DNA of 64,000 nucleotides, taken from positions 1 to 64,000 of the forward strand of contig JABXHN010000013.1 in assembly GCA_013373635.1 (NCBI GenBank), given 5' to 3'. Origin of the DNA: Flavobacteriaceae bacterium. Its GTDB lineage: Bacteria; Bacteroidota; Bacteroidia; Flavobacteriales; Flavobacteriaceae. The position numbers were made by a program, and so were the translations under genes. Positions 7,803 to 16,687 of the stretch are shown one piece after another. Position 1 is the stretch's first letter. The number at the start of each line of letters is the position of its first letter. The notes under the pieces were generated by a model that saw nothing but the letters and a program-made list of their open reading frames with translations, had not been told where the DNA came from and ran no database searches.

Positions 7803-8854
7803 AGCTCTTAGATCTTAAAATATGGTTTCACAAAAAATTGCATTGGGAATATTGGCATGCAAGAGCAATATACATTCCTCTATCCTGGATGTGGATTTAT
7901 TTAGCTCTAAAAAACAAATCCCTTTATTTCTTTAACTACGCCAACCCCTCTATTAGTTACGGAGGTTTAGTGATGTGTTCTAAAAAAGAAATATACGATC
8001 TCATACCATCGAGATGGATTCCTAAGACCTTAAAATTCAATCATAAAGATTCTGTTGAAAAGATATCCACTGCAATAGATCAATTCCAAATGAGTTTTCC
8101 GCTAGTTTTAAAACCCGACATCGGTCTCAAAGGATTAGGTGTTCATTTTATTGAAAATTATTCCCAGCTTGAAAAAGAGGTAAAAAACTTAGACAGCGAT
8201 TATCTCATTCAAGAAAAGATCCCCTACAATAATGAAGTAGGTATCTTTTACGTTCGTTATCCAAACGAAAAGGATGGATTTTGTACTGGTATGGTTAGAA
8301 AAGATTTTTTAAGCGTACGTGGAAATGGTAGCTCAACCTTGGAGGAACTAATTCTAAATGACTCAAGAGCTTTTGTGCACTATAAAAGTTTGTATAGAGA
8401 ATGGAGTAATCAGTGGAATTCTATTGTCGAAAAAGACAAAACAATACTTTTAGTCCCCTATGGTTCTCATACCCGTGGAGCCTGTTTTAAGGATGTTTCT
8501 AATTCTATGAGTACGCAGCTCAGTTCTGTAATTAATTCTATCTGTAAAGAAGTCAACGGTTTTTATTACGGAAGATTAGATGTCATGTATAAAGACTGGG
8601 AAAGCCTATTAGCTGGAAAGGATTTTAGCATTATTGAAATCAATGGAACAGCTGCAGAACCTACTCATATATTCGATTCAAAACACTCTTATTTTTTTGG
8701 AGCTAAAACCATTATCAAACATTGGATGATGATGTCTAAAATCAGTAGGATAAATCGAAATTCTTTAGAGACTGCTAGCTTTAAAAAAACCACCAAGGCC
8801 CTATTTCAAAACATCAAATTAGAGCGTCAACTCCGATTGTTACACGGTCTATAA
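7799..8854 (+). CDS. ATP-grasp family protein, D-Ala-D-Ala ligase-like
   Basis: The middle of the protein shows ATP-grasp features: FPLVLKPDIGLKGLGV (the lysine and glycine loop contacting ATP) and YLIQEKIPY (an adenine-contact strand). Near the C-terminus, YGRLDVMY and FSIIEINGTAAEP carry the Asp and Glu-x-Asn metal ligands. The N-terminal 80 residues have a Trp/Tyr-rich, partly hydrophobic region (YIPLSWMWIYLAL) that may touch the membrane. The fold predicts ATP-dependent formation of an amide or similar bond. Related proteins are often annotated as D-alanine ligase, but the substrate cannot be inferred. It ends the DinB-NRDE-ATP-grasp operon. Confidence 0.75.
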   Translation: MKLLDLKIWFHKKLHWEYWHARAIYIPLSWMWIYLALKNKSLYFFNYANPSISYGGLVMCSKKEIYDLIPSRWIPKTLKFNHKDSVEKISTAIDQFQMSFPLVLKPDIGLKGLGVHFIENYSQLEKEVKNLDSDYLIQEKIPYNNEVGIFYVRYPNEKDGFCTGMVRKDFLSVRGNGSSTLEELILNDSRAFVHYKSLYREWSNQWNSIVEKDKTILLVPYGSHTRGACFKDVSNSMSTQLSSVINSICKEVNGFYYGRLDVMYKDWESLLAGKDFSIIEINGTAAEPTHIFDSKHSYFFGAKTIIKHWMMMSKISRINRNSLETASFKKTTKALFQNIKLERQLRLLHGL

Positions 8855-8864
8855 AAAAAAGCAA

Positions 8865-8893
8865 ACCACCTTATCAGCGACAAGGTGGTCTTT
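8865..8893 (+). terminator. Hairpin after the ATP-grasp gene
   Basis: ACCACCTT (8865-8872) pairs with AAGGTGGT (8882-8889). Only three T follow, so it is either a weak terminator or an mRNA 3' stabiliser. The remaining 150 bases up to trxA hold only A/T-rich sequence and the next terminator. Confidence 0.6.
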
Positions 8894-9014
8894 AAGTAAG
8901 TTTTTCAAAACTTACAAACTAACTACAACACTGCTAAAGTAATTTGTAGTATTAGTTTCTACAATAAAAGATATTCTTAATGTATTACCACTATTTTAAA
9001 ATAGTTTTGAGCAT

Positions 9015-9044
9015 AAAAAAAGGACCCTAAAAGGTCCTTTTTTA
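9015..9044 (-). terminator. Terminator of trxA (bidirectional form)
   Basis: AAAAAAGGACC and GGTCCTTTTTT form a near-symmetric hairpin 20 bases past the trxA stop, with a T run in both directions. Confidence 0.85.
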
Positions 9045-9064
9045 TATCGATATAGATCAGCTAC

Positions 9065-9382
9065 TTATAGTGCTGCATCAATTGCATCAGTATAGGCTTG
9101 TTTTGGAGAAACCCCAACTTTACGATCTACAATTTCACCGTTTTTAAACACGAGTACTGTAGGAATATTACGAACACCGTATTGAGCAGCATACTTCTGA
9201 TGAGCATCAACATCTACCTTACCAACTACAGCTTTACCTTCGTATTCACTGCTAATTTCTTCGATTACTGGACCAACCATTCTACAAGGTCCACACCAAG
9301 CCGCCCAAAAATCTACAACGACTGGTTTGTCACTTTTCAAAACTACTTCTTCAAAAGTAGCGTCTGTTATTTCTAATGCCAT
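9065..9382 (-). CDS. trxA: Thioredoxin
   Basis: This is a classic 105-residue cytosolic thioredoxin with the active site W29-C30-G-P-C33 in DFWAAWCGPCR, the buried Asp24, and the cis-proline segment RNIPTVLVF. It reduces disulfides in ribonucleotide reductase and other targets. It is a single-gene unit with its own -7 box and terminator, downstream of and co-oriented with dnaE. Confidence 0.97.
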   Translation of the reverse strand: MALEITDATFEEVVLKSDKPVVVDFWAAWCGPCRMVGPVIEEISSEYEGKAVVGKVDVDAHQKYAAQYGVRNIPTVLVFKNGEIVDRKVGVSPKQAYTDAIDAAL

Positions 9383-9404
9383 GATTTAAAGTTTTATATA
9401 ATTT

Positions 9405-9412
9405 CAAATGTA
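9405..9412 (-). promoter_or_regulatory. -7 promoter box for trxA
   Basis: TACATTTG on the minus strand lies 22 bases before the trxA ATG and matches TAnnTTTG. Confidence 0.55.
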
Positions 9413-9482
9413 TAAATAATATTTCATCTTTACAGGAGCCAAACTATTCTTATTTTCTATATGACTATCAATGCTCCCTATT

Positions 9483-12400
9483 TTAATTAATTTGATAGTG
9501 AAAGCCTTTATCTTCTAACTCTTGAATAAGCTCAGATTCTATGGATACTTTTCGCTTCCTTGAAGTCATGTTCAGTTTAATTTCCTCTTCTAATTCGTAC
9601 AGCGTTATATGAAATGGCTTATCTCCTTTATGAGTTTTTACAACCTCTAATAGATCGTCAATAGTTTCTTTTTGGAGTTCGTTTAAGTTTAGTTTTAAGG
9701 TCAATTTTTTAGAGAATTTTTCCAGTACCTCTTGTAATAACATAAAGGAATTGTACTGTAATCTAGGTTCTCCTTTCTTACCTTCTTTGTTAACCCATCC
9801 TTCTTTTACAAAGGCTTTGAGATGTACAAAAGAATTCGGTTTTAAAAAATGTTGAAACTTCAAATACTCTTCACCAAAAATTCTAAATTCATATGTATCG
9901 TAGTAGTCTTCTAAGGTAAATAGGCCCCATCCATTTCCATTTTTAGCTACTCTGTGTTGCGCATCGGTAATGATTCCTGCAACAGTAATTTCTTTATTCA
10001 CTAGAGGAAATAGATCGCGAAACACACTGAGATTAGCGTTGGTAAAGGTTTTGATTTCTGTTTTGTAATCGTCTAATGGGTGACCAGAAATATAAATCCC
10101 CACAACCTCTTTTTCTCTTCGAAGTTTTTCCATAGTACCCCATTCCTCACATGGTGGAACCTCAGGTGCTGGAATTTCCACTTCTGACTCTCCTCCAAAA
10201 AGGCTGACCTGAGAAGAATTGACACTCTCCTGAAAACGAGATCCAAATCGCATCGCCTTCTCGATAAACGTTTGGGAATCATCGGTAGAATGAAAATATT
10301 GTGCCCTATGCACGCCACCAAAAGAATCGAAAGCTCCAGCGAGGGCTAAGTTTTCAAAAGCTTTTTTATTGGCAGCTCTTAAATCAACGCGTTTGGTTAA
10401 ATCAAAAATAGATCCGTAAGGTCCATTTTCTTTTCGTTCGGCAACAATAGCTTGAACAGCTGCTTGACCTACTCCCTTGATGGCTCCCATCCCAAAGCGA
10501 ATCGCATTATTGGCGTTTACAGCAAATTTGTAGTAAGATTCATTGACATCCGGACCGAGTACTTCCAATCCCATTCGCTTACACTCTTCCATAAAGAAGG
10601 TAACCGATTTGATGTCATTCATATTATTAGAAAGAACCGCCGCCATATACTCCGCTGGATAATGTGCTTTTAAATAGGCTGTCTGATAGGCGATATAAGC
10701 GTAACAGGTAGAGTGACTTTTATTGAATGCATAAGAAGCAAAGGCCTCCCAATCCTTCCATATTTTTTCAAGAACGTCTTCTGGATGACCATTGGACTTT
10801 CCTCCATCAATAAACTTTGGTTTTAATTTTTCGAGCAGCGCAAAGATCTTTTTACCCATGGCTTTACGAAGCATATCAGCCTCACCCTTGGAAAAATTGG
10901 CTAGCTTTTGAGAGAGGAGCATCACTTGCTCTTGATAGACGGTAATACCATAAGTTTCTTTTAGGTATTCCTCCATATCATCAAGGTCATAGGCAATTTC
11001 TTCATCACCGTTTTTACGCGCCACAAAACTCGGAATGTATTCCATTGGACCCGGTCTGTAAAGGGCATTCATAGCAATCAAATCATCAAAAACGGTAGGC
11101 TTTAAATCGCGTAAGTGTTTTTGCATTCCTGGAGATTCGTATTGAAATACCCCTACGGTATCTCCTCTTTGAAAGAGTTCATACGTCTTGGTATCATCCA
11201 ATGGAAAATCATCGGGAATGAGTTCAATTCCGTGTTTTGCCTTGACTATTTTAACGGTGTCTTTAATCAGCGTCAAGGTTTTTAATCCCAAGAAATCCAT
11301 CTTGAGTAGTCCTGCAGACTCCACCACAGCATTGTCGAATTGAGTAACGTATAAATCAGAGTCTTTGGCAGTAGCCACAGGCACAAACTTGGTGATATCA
11401 TCAGGAGTAATAATCACCCCACAGGCGTGTATTCCAGTATTTCTCAGAGATCCCTCAATAATCTTAGCCATCTGAAGGGTTTGAGCTTCCAAATCGGTCC
11501 CTTCTGATATATTCATCAACTCGTTGACCTTTAAGAGCTCTTCTGCTCTGAATTTTGATTTTAATTCGGCTTCATCATATCCAAAAATCTTAGACAACTT
11601 AGACATATTGGGAATGAGCTTTGCAATTCGATCCGCATCGGCAAGTGGTAAATCCAATACTCTGGCTGTATCTCTAATGGATGATTTAGCAGCCATGGTT
11701 CCATAGGTGATGATTTGAGCAACCTGATTAGATCCGTACTTATCGATTACGTATTGCATGACTCTTCCTCTACCTTCATCGTCAAAATCGATATCGATAT
11801 CGGGCATGGATACACGATCAGGATTTAAGAAACGCTCAAAAAGCAGATCGTACTTAATAGGATCAATATTGGTAATTCCCAAACAATAGGAAACCACTGC
11901 TCCTGCCGCAGAACCCCTTCCAGGTCCAACCGAAACATCCATATTTCTGGCCTCACGAATAAAGTCTTCTACAATCAAAAAGTATCCTGGGTATCCTGAA
12001 TTTTCAATAGTCGCTAACTCAAAATCGAGACGCTCTTTGATTGCGTCAGTGATTTCTCCATAACGCTTTTCAGCACCCTGATAGGTCAAATGTCGCAAAT
12101 ACGCATTCTCTCCTCTCTTCCCTCCATCGATCGCATCCTCTGGATTTTTAAACTCTTCCGGAATATCAAAAGCTGGTAATAATACATCTCTAGCCAGTTC
12201 GTATGCTTCAACCTTATCTGCAATTTCTAAACTGTTTTCAATCGCCTCTGGCAGAGATTCAAAAAGAGATTTCATTTCTTCTACAGACTTAAAATAATAC
12301 TCCTGATTTGGTAAGCCATATCGAAAACCTCTACCTCTACCTATAGGCGTGTCTTTCTTTTCTCCATCCTTAACACAGAGCAAAATATCGTGAGCATCGG

Positions 12401-13859
12401 CATCCTCTTTATCTATATAATAAGTGTTGTTAGTAGCAACTAATTTTATTTGGTGTTTTTTACTCAGTTGAATTAGCAATTCATTGACACGCTGCTCATC
12501 TTCCTGTCCGTGTTTCATGAGTTCTAAGTAGAAATCATCTCCAAACTGTTCTTTCCACCACAAGAGCGCTTCCTCGGCCTGAGTCTCACCGACATTGAGA
12601 AGCTTGGATGGCACCTCTCCGTAGAGATTCCCGCTGAGTACGATTAAATCGTCTTTGTATTGTTCAATGAGTTTTTTATCTATTCTAGGAACGTAATAAA
12701 ATCCATCGGTATAGGCAAGTGATGATAATTTTGCCAGATTGTGATATCCATTTTTATTCTTTGCTAAAAATACGATTTGATATCCGTAATCTTTAAAGTT
12801 CTTATTAGTGTGATCCTCACATACGAAAAATTCACAACCGATAATTGCTTTTAAAGGTTCTAAGCGTTCATCTTCAGCTGTGGACTCATCCTGAGACTTC
12901 ACCGCAGAATTATGAGCATTCACTTGTTTAACAAAGTGAAAAGCTCCCATCATATTGGCGTGATCCGTCAGTGCTACAGCAGGCATCTTTTCTTTTGTTG
13001 CTGCCTGAACTAAATCACTGATACTAATGGTCGATTGAAGTATTGAAAACTGAGAATGGTTGTGAAGATGTACAAATGAACTTCCTTTAAGCTGTTCTTT
13101 ATTTTCTTTGAGTTCAGCTTCAGATATTTTTGATTCAACAGTTTCCTCTTGTTGTTTCGAAGCTAATTCTTTTGAAACCTGTTTTAAATTTTGATGTACT
13201 AATCCAACAGCAGGAATTGGATCGGGATTTAGCTCGATAAATCGATTGTAATAATCGGGTTGGGCTTGAAGTTTTTCAATTGAATAGTGTTTTTGACGAA
13301 GAAGTTCCAAAAAACAACGCGTGGTCGCTTCTACATCAGCAGTTGCATTGTGAGCTTCATTAAAAGGCTCTCCAAAAAGATGCTCGTGTAATTCAGTCAG
13401 TGTTGGCAATTTAAACTTACCACCTCTACCTCCAGGGATCTTACACATCAAAGCCGTCTCTTCAGTACAGGTATCGAGAACAGGCAGGTCCAATAATTGA
13501 GAACTGACTCCTGCCCTGTGAAATTCAGCACCCATAATATTGATATCAAAACCTAGATTTTGACCGACTATGAATTTTGCTTTAGAAAGAGCCTCTTCAA
13601 ACTTTTCTAAAGCTTCCTCAATTGTAATTCCTTGTTCTTTAGCAAGATCTGTTGAAATTCCGTGAATTTGTTCCGCCTCGTATGGAATCGTATATCCATC
13701 AGGAACTATGAGATAATCTTGATGATCGACCAGTACTCCCATTTCATCATGGACTTGCCAAGCGATTTGAACGCATCTCGGCCAATTATCTACATCGCTA
13801 ATTGGCGCGTTCCAACGTTTTGGTAATCCAGTGGTTTCCGTATCAAAGATTAAATACAT
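9483..13859 (-). CDS. dnaE: DNA polymerase III alpha subunit with fused N-terminal 3'-5' exonuclease
   Basis: This is the replicative polymerase, 1458 residues. Residues 1 to about 190 form a DEDDh exonuclease like DnaQ: FDTETTGLP holds the first Asp and Glu, FIVGQNLGFDINIM the third acidic site, and HNATADVEAT the His and Asp. A linker of about 70 residues leads to the PHP domain, beginning with HLHNH at 264-268. The polymerase catalytic motif MPDIDIDF starts at Met685, giving Asp687 and Asp689. The finger region, helix-hairpin-helix and an OB-like part (NKEITVAGIITDAQHR) follow. Proofreading is thus carried on the same chain as synthesis. The PHP domain keeps most of its metal ligands, so a second nuclease function cannot be excluded. 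It starts at ATG 13859 and is separated from trxA by 100 bases. Confidence 0.95.
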   Translation of the reverse strand: MYLIFDTETTGLPKRWNAPISDVDNWPRCVQIAWQVHDEMGVLVDHQDYLIVPDGYTIPYEAEQIHGISTDLAKEQGITIEEALEKFEEALSKAKFIVGQNLGFDINIMGAEFHRAGVSSQLLDLPVLDTCTEETALMCKIPGGRGGKFKLPTLTELHEHLFGEPFNEAHNATADVEATTRCFLELLRQKHYSIEKLQAQPDYYNRFIELNPDPIPAVGLVHQNLKQVSKELASKQQEETVESKISEAELKENKEQLKGSSFVHLHNHSQFSILQSTISISDLVQAATKEKMPAVALTDHANMMGAFHFVKQVNAHNSAVKSQDESTAEDERLEPLKAIIGCEFFVCEDHTNKNFKDYGYQIVFLAKNKNGYHNLAKLSSLAYTDGFYYVPRIDKKLIEQYKDDLIVLSGNLYGEVPSKLLNVGETQAEEALLWWKEQFGDDFYLELMKHGQEDEQRVNELLIQLSKKHQIKLVATNNTYYIDKEDADAHDILLCVKDGEKKDTPIGRGRGFRYGLPNQEYYFKSVEEMKSLFESLPEAIENSLEIADKVEAYELARDVLLPAFDIPEEFKNPEDAIDGGKRGENAYLRHLTYQGAEKRYGEITDAIKERLDFELATIENSGYPGYFLIVEDFIREARNMDVSVGPGRGSAAGAVVSYCLGITNIDPIKYDLLFERFLNPDRVSMPDIDIDFDDEGRGRVMQYVIDKYGSNQVAQIITYGTMAAKSSIRDTARVLDLPLADADRIAKLIPNMSKLSKIFGYDEAELKSKFRAEELLKVNELMNISEGTDLEAQTLQMAKIIEGSLRNTGIHACGVIITPDDITKFVPVATAKDSDLYVTQFDNAVVESAGLLKMDFLGLKTLTLIKDTVKIVKAKHGIELIPDDFPLDDTKTYELFQRGDTVGVFQYESPGMQKHLRDLKPTVFDDLIAMNALYRPGPMEYIPSFVARKNGDEEIAYDLDDMEEYLKETYGITVYQEQVMLLSQKLANFSKGEADMLRKAMGKKIFALLEKLKPKFIDGGKSNGHPEDVLEKIWKDWEAFASYAFNKSHSTCYAYIAYQTAYLKAHYPAEYMAAVLSNNMNDIKSVTFFMEECKRMGLEVLGPDVNESYYKFAVNANNAIRFGMGAIKGVGQAAVQAIVAERKENGPYGSIFDLTKRVDLRAANKKAFENLALAGAFDSFGGVHRAQYFHSTDDSQTFIEKAMRFGSRFQESVNSSQVSLFGGESEVEIPAPEVPPCEEWGTMEKLRREKEVVGIYISGHPLDDYKTEIKTFTNANLSVFRDLFPLVNKEITVAGIITDAQHRVAKNGNGWGLFTLEDYYDTYEFRIFGEEYLKFQHFLKPNSFVHLKAFVKEGWVNKEGKKGEPRLQYNSFMLLQEVLEKFSKKLTLKLNLNELQKETIDDLLEVVKTHKGDKPFHITLYELEEEIKLNMTSRKRKVSIESELIQELEDKGFHYQIN

Positions 13860-14022
13860 AGTTGTTTTTTAACTCAGTTTTTAGAGTTTTAAAAGTACTA
13901 AATCTTACCCCTTTTTTGATGGGCTGTTAATATGTTTTTATAAAAGAAAAATGCTTTATAGATTTGAATTCTTATAAACGTATTTTTTTTGATATAATAA
14001 GCTGATAATGTATGATTTTAAT

Positions 14023-14030
14023 TATATTTG
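14023..14030 (+). promoter_or_regulatory. -7 promoter box for rpsP-rimM
   Basis: TATATTTG matches the Bacteroidota TAnnTTTG box. It predicts a transcript start near 14036 and a leader of roughly 65 bases before rpsP. The rest of the 243-base gap back to dnaE is A/T-rich, with no other feature seen. Confidence 0.6.
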
Positions 14031-14034
14031 CACC

Positions 14035-14087
14035 CGCTTAATCGATAAGCGAATTAAAAGAATTAATAACCAAGGGTCGGGCACCCT
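14035..14087 (+). promoter_or_regulatory. Structured 5' leader of rpsP (two hairpins)
   Basis: CGCTTA (14035-14040) pairs with TAAGCG (14046-14051). AGGGT (14073-14077) pairs with ACCCT (14083-14087) around a CGGGC loop, 15 bases before the rpsP start. This is a plausible binding site for autogenous control by S16. I cannot say whether it matches a named ribosomal-protein leader family. Confidence 0.4.
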
Positions 14088-14102
14088 ACAAATTAATGTG
14101 AT

Positions 14103-14681
14103 ATGCCAGTAAAAATTAGACTACAAAGACACGGTAAAAAAGGTAAACCTTTCTATTGGATCGTAGCAGCAGATGCTAGAGCAAAAAGAGATGGTAAATT
14201 CTTAGAAAAATTGGGAATTTACAATCCAAATACAAATCCAGCAACCATCGATTTAGATGTTGACGGATCTGTAAAATGGCTCGGTAACGGTGCACAACCA
14301 ACAGAAACTGCTAAACGTCTTTTATCTTACAAAGGTGTACTCTTAAAGCATCACTTACAAGGTGGTGTTGCAAAAGGAGCACTTACTCAAGAAGAAGCTG
14401 ACAAGAAATTTGAAGCTTGGTTAGCTGACAAAGAAAAAGCAGTTGGATCTAAAGTTGCTGATCTTGACAAAGCTAAAGCAGAGGAAAGAGCTAAAGCAAT
14501 TGAAGCTGAAAAAGCTGTAAACGAAGCAAGAGAAAAAGCTGCTGCTGAAGCATTAGCTGCTGCTGCTGCTGAAGAAGAAGCTGAAGCTGCTACTGAAGAG
14601 GAAGCAACTGAAGCTGTAGCTGAAGAAGCTGCTGCTGAAGAGTCTGCTGAAGAAGCTTCAGAGGAAGAAAAAGCTGAGTAA
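14103..14681 (+). CDS. rpsP: 30S ribosomal protein S16 with long Ala/Glu-rich C-terminal extension
   Basis: S16 binds 16S rRNA and is needed for 30S assembly. The first 80 or so residues are a standard S16 (MPVKIRLQRHGKKGKPFYWI, then RDGKFLEKLGIYNPNTNP). The typical protein has 80-90 residues, but this one has 192. The extra half is a Lys/Glu/Ala helical stretch ending in a very acidic low-complexity tail of Ala-Glu repeats. Extended S16 proteins are common in flavobacteria. The gene is followed by rimM after 11 bases, the conserved rpsP-rimM order. Confidence 0.96.
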   Translation: MPVKIRLQRHGKKGKPFYWIVAADARAKRDGKFLEKLGIYNPNTNPATIDLDVDGSVKWLGNGAQPTETAKRLLSYKGVLLKHHLQGGVAKGALTQEEADKKFEAWLADKEKAVGSKVADLDKAKAEERAKAIEAEKAVNEAREKAAAEALAAAAAEEEAEAATEEEATEAVAEEAAAEESAEEASEEEKAE

Positions 14682-14692
14682 GTAATTGTAAG

Positions 14693-15217
14693 ATGCGAAA
14701 GCAAGAGTGTTTTTACCTCGGAAAAATCGTATCTAAATACAGTTTTAAGGGAGAAGTCTTAGTGAAATTAGACTCAGACGACCCCGAACTCTACGAATCA
14801 ATGGAATCAGTATTTGTCTCTCTTAGAGACAGTCTGGTTCCATTTTTTATTGAGCAATCCAGACTTCACAAATCATCGCTTCTACGAATCAAATTTGAAG
14901 ATGTGGACAGCGAAGAAGAAGCCGATCGCATAATGGGAAGTGAATTATATCTTCCCTTAGAGTTTTTACCACCTCTAGAGGGTAATAAATTTTACTTTCA
15001 CGAAGTTATTGGCTTTACAGTCATCGATCAAAATTTTGGAAAAGTAGGTGTTATCACTAGCATTAACGACACGACCAATCAGGCTCTTTTTGTCATTGAT
15101 CACAAGGGAACTGAAATTCTTATTCCGATCAACGATGAATTCTTGACCAAAGTCGATCGAGAGACTAAAACTATTGAGGTCAACACTCCAGAGGGATTGA
15201 TCGAATTATACCTCTAG
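14693..15217 (+). CDS. rimM: Ribosome maturation factor RimM
   Basis: RimM binds S19 and the head of the 30S subunit during maturation. The N-terminal beta-barrel (YLGKIVSKYSFKGEVLVKL) and the C-terminal PRC-barrel (GFTVIDQNFGKVGVI, then ILIPINDEFL) are clear. Its 174 residues are normal. It lies directly behind rpsP and is presumably co-transcribed. Confidence 0.95.
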   Translation: MRKQECFYLGKIVSKYSFKGEVLVKLDSDDPELYESMESVFVSLRDSLVPFFIEQSRLHKSSLLRIKFEDVDSEEEADRIMGSELYLPLEFLPPLEGNKFYFHEVIGFTVIDQNFGKVGVITSINDTTNQALFVIDHKGTEILIPINDEFLTKVDRETKTIEVNTPEGLIELYL

Positions 15218-15247
15218 ATTCCATCTTTTTATTTTTTATATTTGGGT

Positions 15248-16684
15248 ATGAAACATCTAATTTTTACCCTCTTATTTGTGTTCTTACTATTGAGTTGCAA
15301 CGATTCTCAAAAAAAACAACCTACTACTCCTCCTAATATTGTACTCATCTTAACTGACGATCAAGGCTTTCAAGATATTGGTCCCAATGGAGCAGTTGAT
15401 TTTCAAACACCAAATATCGATCAACTCGCAAGTGAAGGAGTTGTGTTGGACAATTACTACGCCCCTCAGGCAGTATGTTCCGCTTCTAGAGCTGGGATCT
15501 TGACAGGCTGTTATCCCAATCGCATCGGAATTCACAATGCACTCATGCCCAAAGCAAACAAAGGTCTTAATCCATCTGAGGTCACTTTGGCTGAACTTTT
15601 AAAAACAAAAGGTTATGCTACTGGAATTTTTGGAAAGTGGCATTTAGGAGATCACAAAGAAGCTATGCCATTAAACCATGGTTTTGATGAATATTTTGGA
15701 ATTCCCTACTCTAACGATATGTGGCCCAATCATCCCTATCAGGGTAAGTGGTTCAACTTTGATCCCTTATTTCTATACGAAAACAATAAAGTGATCGATA
15801 CGCTGACCGATCAATCTCAACTCACCACTCAGATCACTGAAAGAAGTGTCGCTTTTATAAATAAACACAAAGATGAGCCGTTCTTTTTATACGTTCCTCA
15901 TCCACAACCACATGTTCCTTTATTTGTATCTGACAAATTTAAAGGTAAATCCAAAAGAGGATTGTACGGTGATGTGATCATGGAAATCGACTGGTCTGTC
16001 GGTCAAATTGTGAAGACTCTCAAAGAAAACGGTTTAGAAGAAAACACTATTATCATCTTTACCTCAGACAATGGCCCCTGGTTATCATATGGAAACCACG
16101 CTGGTTCTGCACTTCCCTATAGAGAAGGTAAGGGAACTGCATGGGAAGGTGGGCAAAGGGAACCCTTTGTTATTAAATACCCCAAAGAAATCCCTATGGG
16201 AAAACGATCCCATACTCCAGTGATGGGAATAGATGTATTACCTACCCTAGCAAAACAAGTGGATGCCTCATTGCCCGATCATCCCATCGATGGAAAAGAC
16301 GTATGGGAAGTATTTACGTTAAAGACCGATAAAAGCCCTCAAGAAGCCTATTTCTTTTACTATAGAGTCAATGAATTACACGCTGTTCGTTCTGGAGATT
16401 GGAAATTGTATTTTCCTCACAATTACAGAACAATGAAGGGACAAGCTCCTGGAAAAGATGGCATTCCAGGTGATTACAGTTCCCTAGAACTCAAAGAGCA
16501 AGAACTATACAATCTTATCACCGATGAAAGTGAAACTACAAATGTAGCCTCACAGCACCCTGAGATTGTTAAAAAACTCAATCAACTAGCCGATCAAATG
16601 AGACTTAAACTAGGTGACAACTTATCTGGTATGGAGTCTGGTATTGAAACAAGAGAACCCGCATATTACAATATAGACCAATAA
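15248..16684 (+). CDS. Sulfatase lipoprotein (type I arylsulfatase family)
   Basis: It removes sulfate esters, probably from sulfated polysaccharides, at the cell envelope. A lipoprotein signal with lipobox LLSC ends at about Cys17. The domain begins with PNIVLILTDDQGFQDIG (paired metal-binding Asp residues). The formylglycine motif is C77-S-A-S-R81, the C-x-A-x-R variant, so Cys77 must be converted by a maturation enzyme not seen in this window. GKWHLG and TSDNGPW supply further catalytic and metal residues. The true start is ATG 15248; a TTG 6 bases upstream extends the frame but would spoil the signal. It is followed after 3 bases by trmN6. Its sulfated substrate is unknown. Confidence 0.92.
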   Translation: MKHLIFTLLFVFLLLSCNDSQKKQPTTPPNIVLILTDDQGFQDIGPNGAVDFQTPNIDQLASEGVVLDNYYAPQAVCSASRAGILTGCYPNRIGIHNALMPKANKGLNPSEVTLAELLKTKGYATGIFGKWHLGDHKEAMPLNHGFDEYFGIPYSNDMWPNHPYQGKWFNFDPLFLYENNKVIDTLTDQSQLTTQITERSVAFINKHKDEPFFLYVPHPQPHVPLFVSDKFKGKSKRGLYGDVIMEIDWSVGQIVKTLKENGLEENTIIIFTSDNGPWLSYGNHAGSALPYREGKGTAWEGGQREPFVIKYPKEIPMGKRSHTPVMGIDVLPTLAKQVDASLPDHPIDGKDVWEVFTLKTDKSPQEAYFFYYRVNELHAVRSGDWKLYFPHNYRTMKGQAPGKDGIPGDYSSLELKEQELYNLITDESETTNVASQHPEIVKKLNQLADQMRLKLGDNLSGMESGIETREPAYYNIDQ

Positions 16685-16687
16685 AAT

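Noticed and set aside
1513-16684. Polysaccharide utilisation locus built from the DUF1080 protein, gal genes and sulfatase
   Set aside because: No SusC/SusD pair or glycoside hydrolases are present, and housekeeping genes separate these members.
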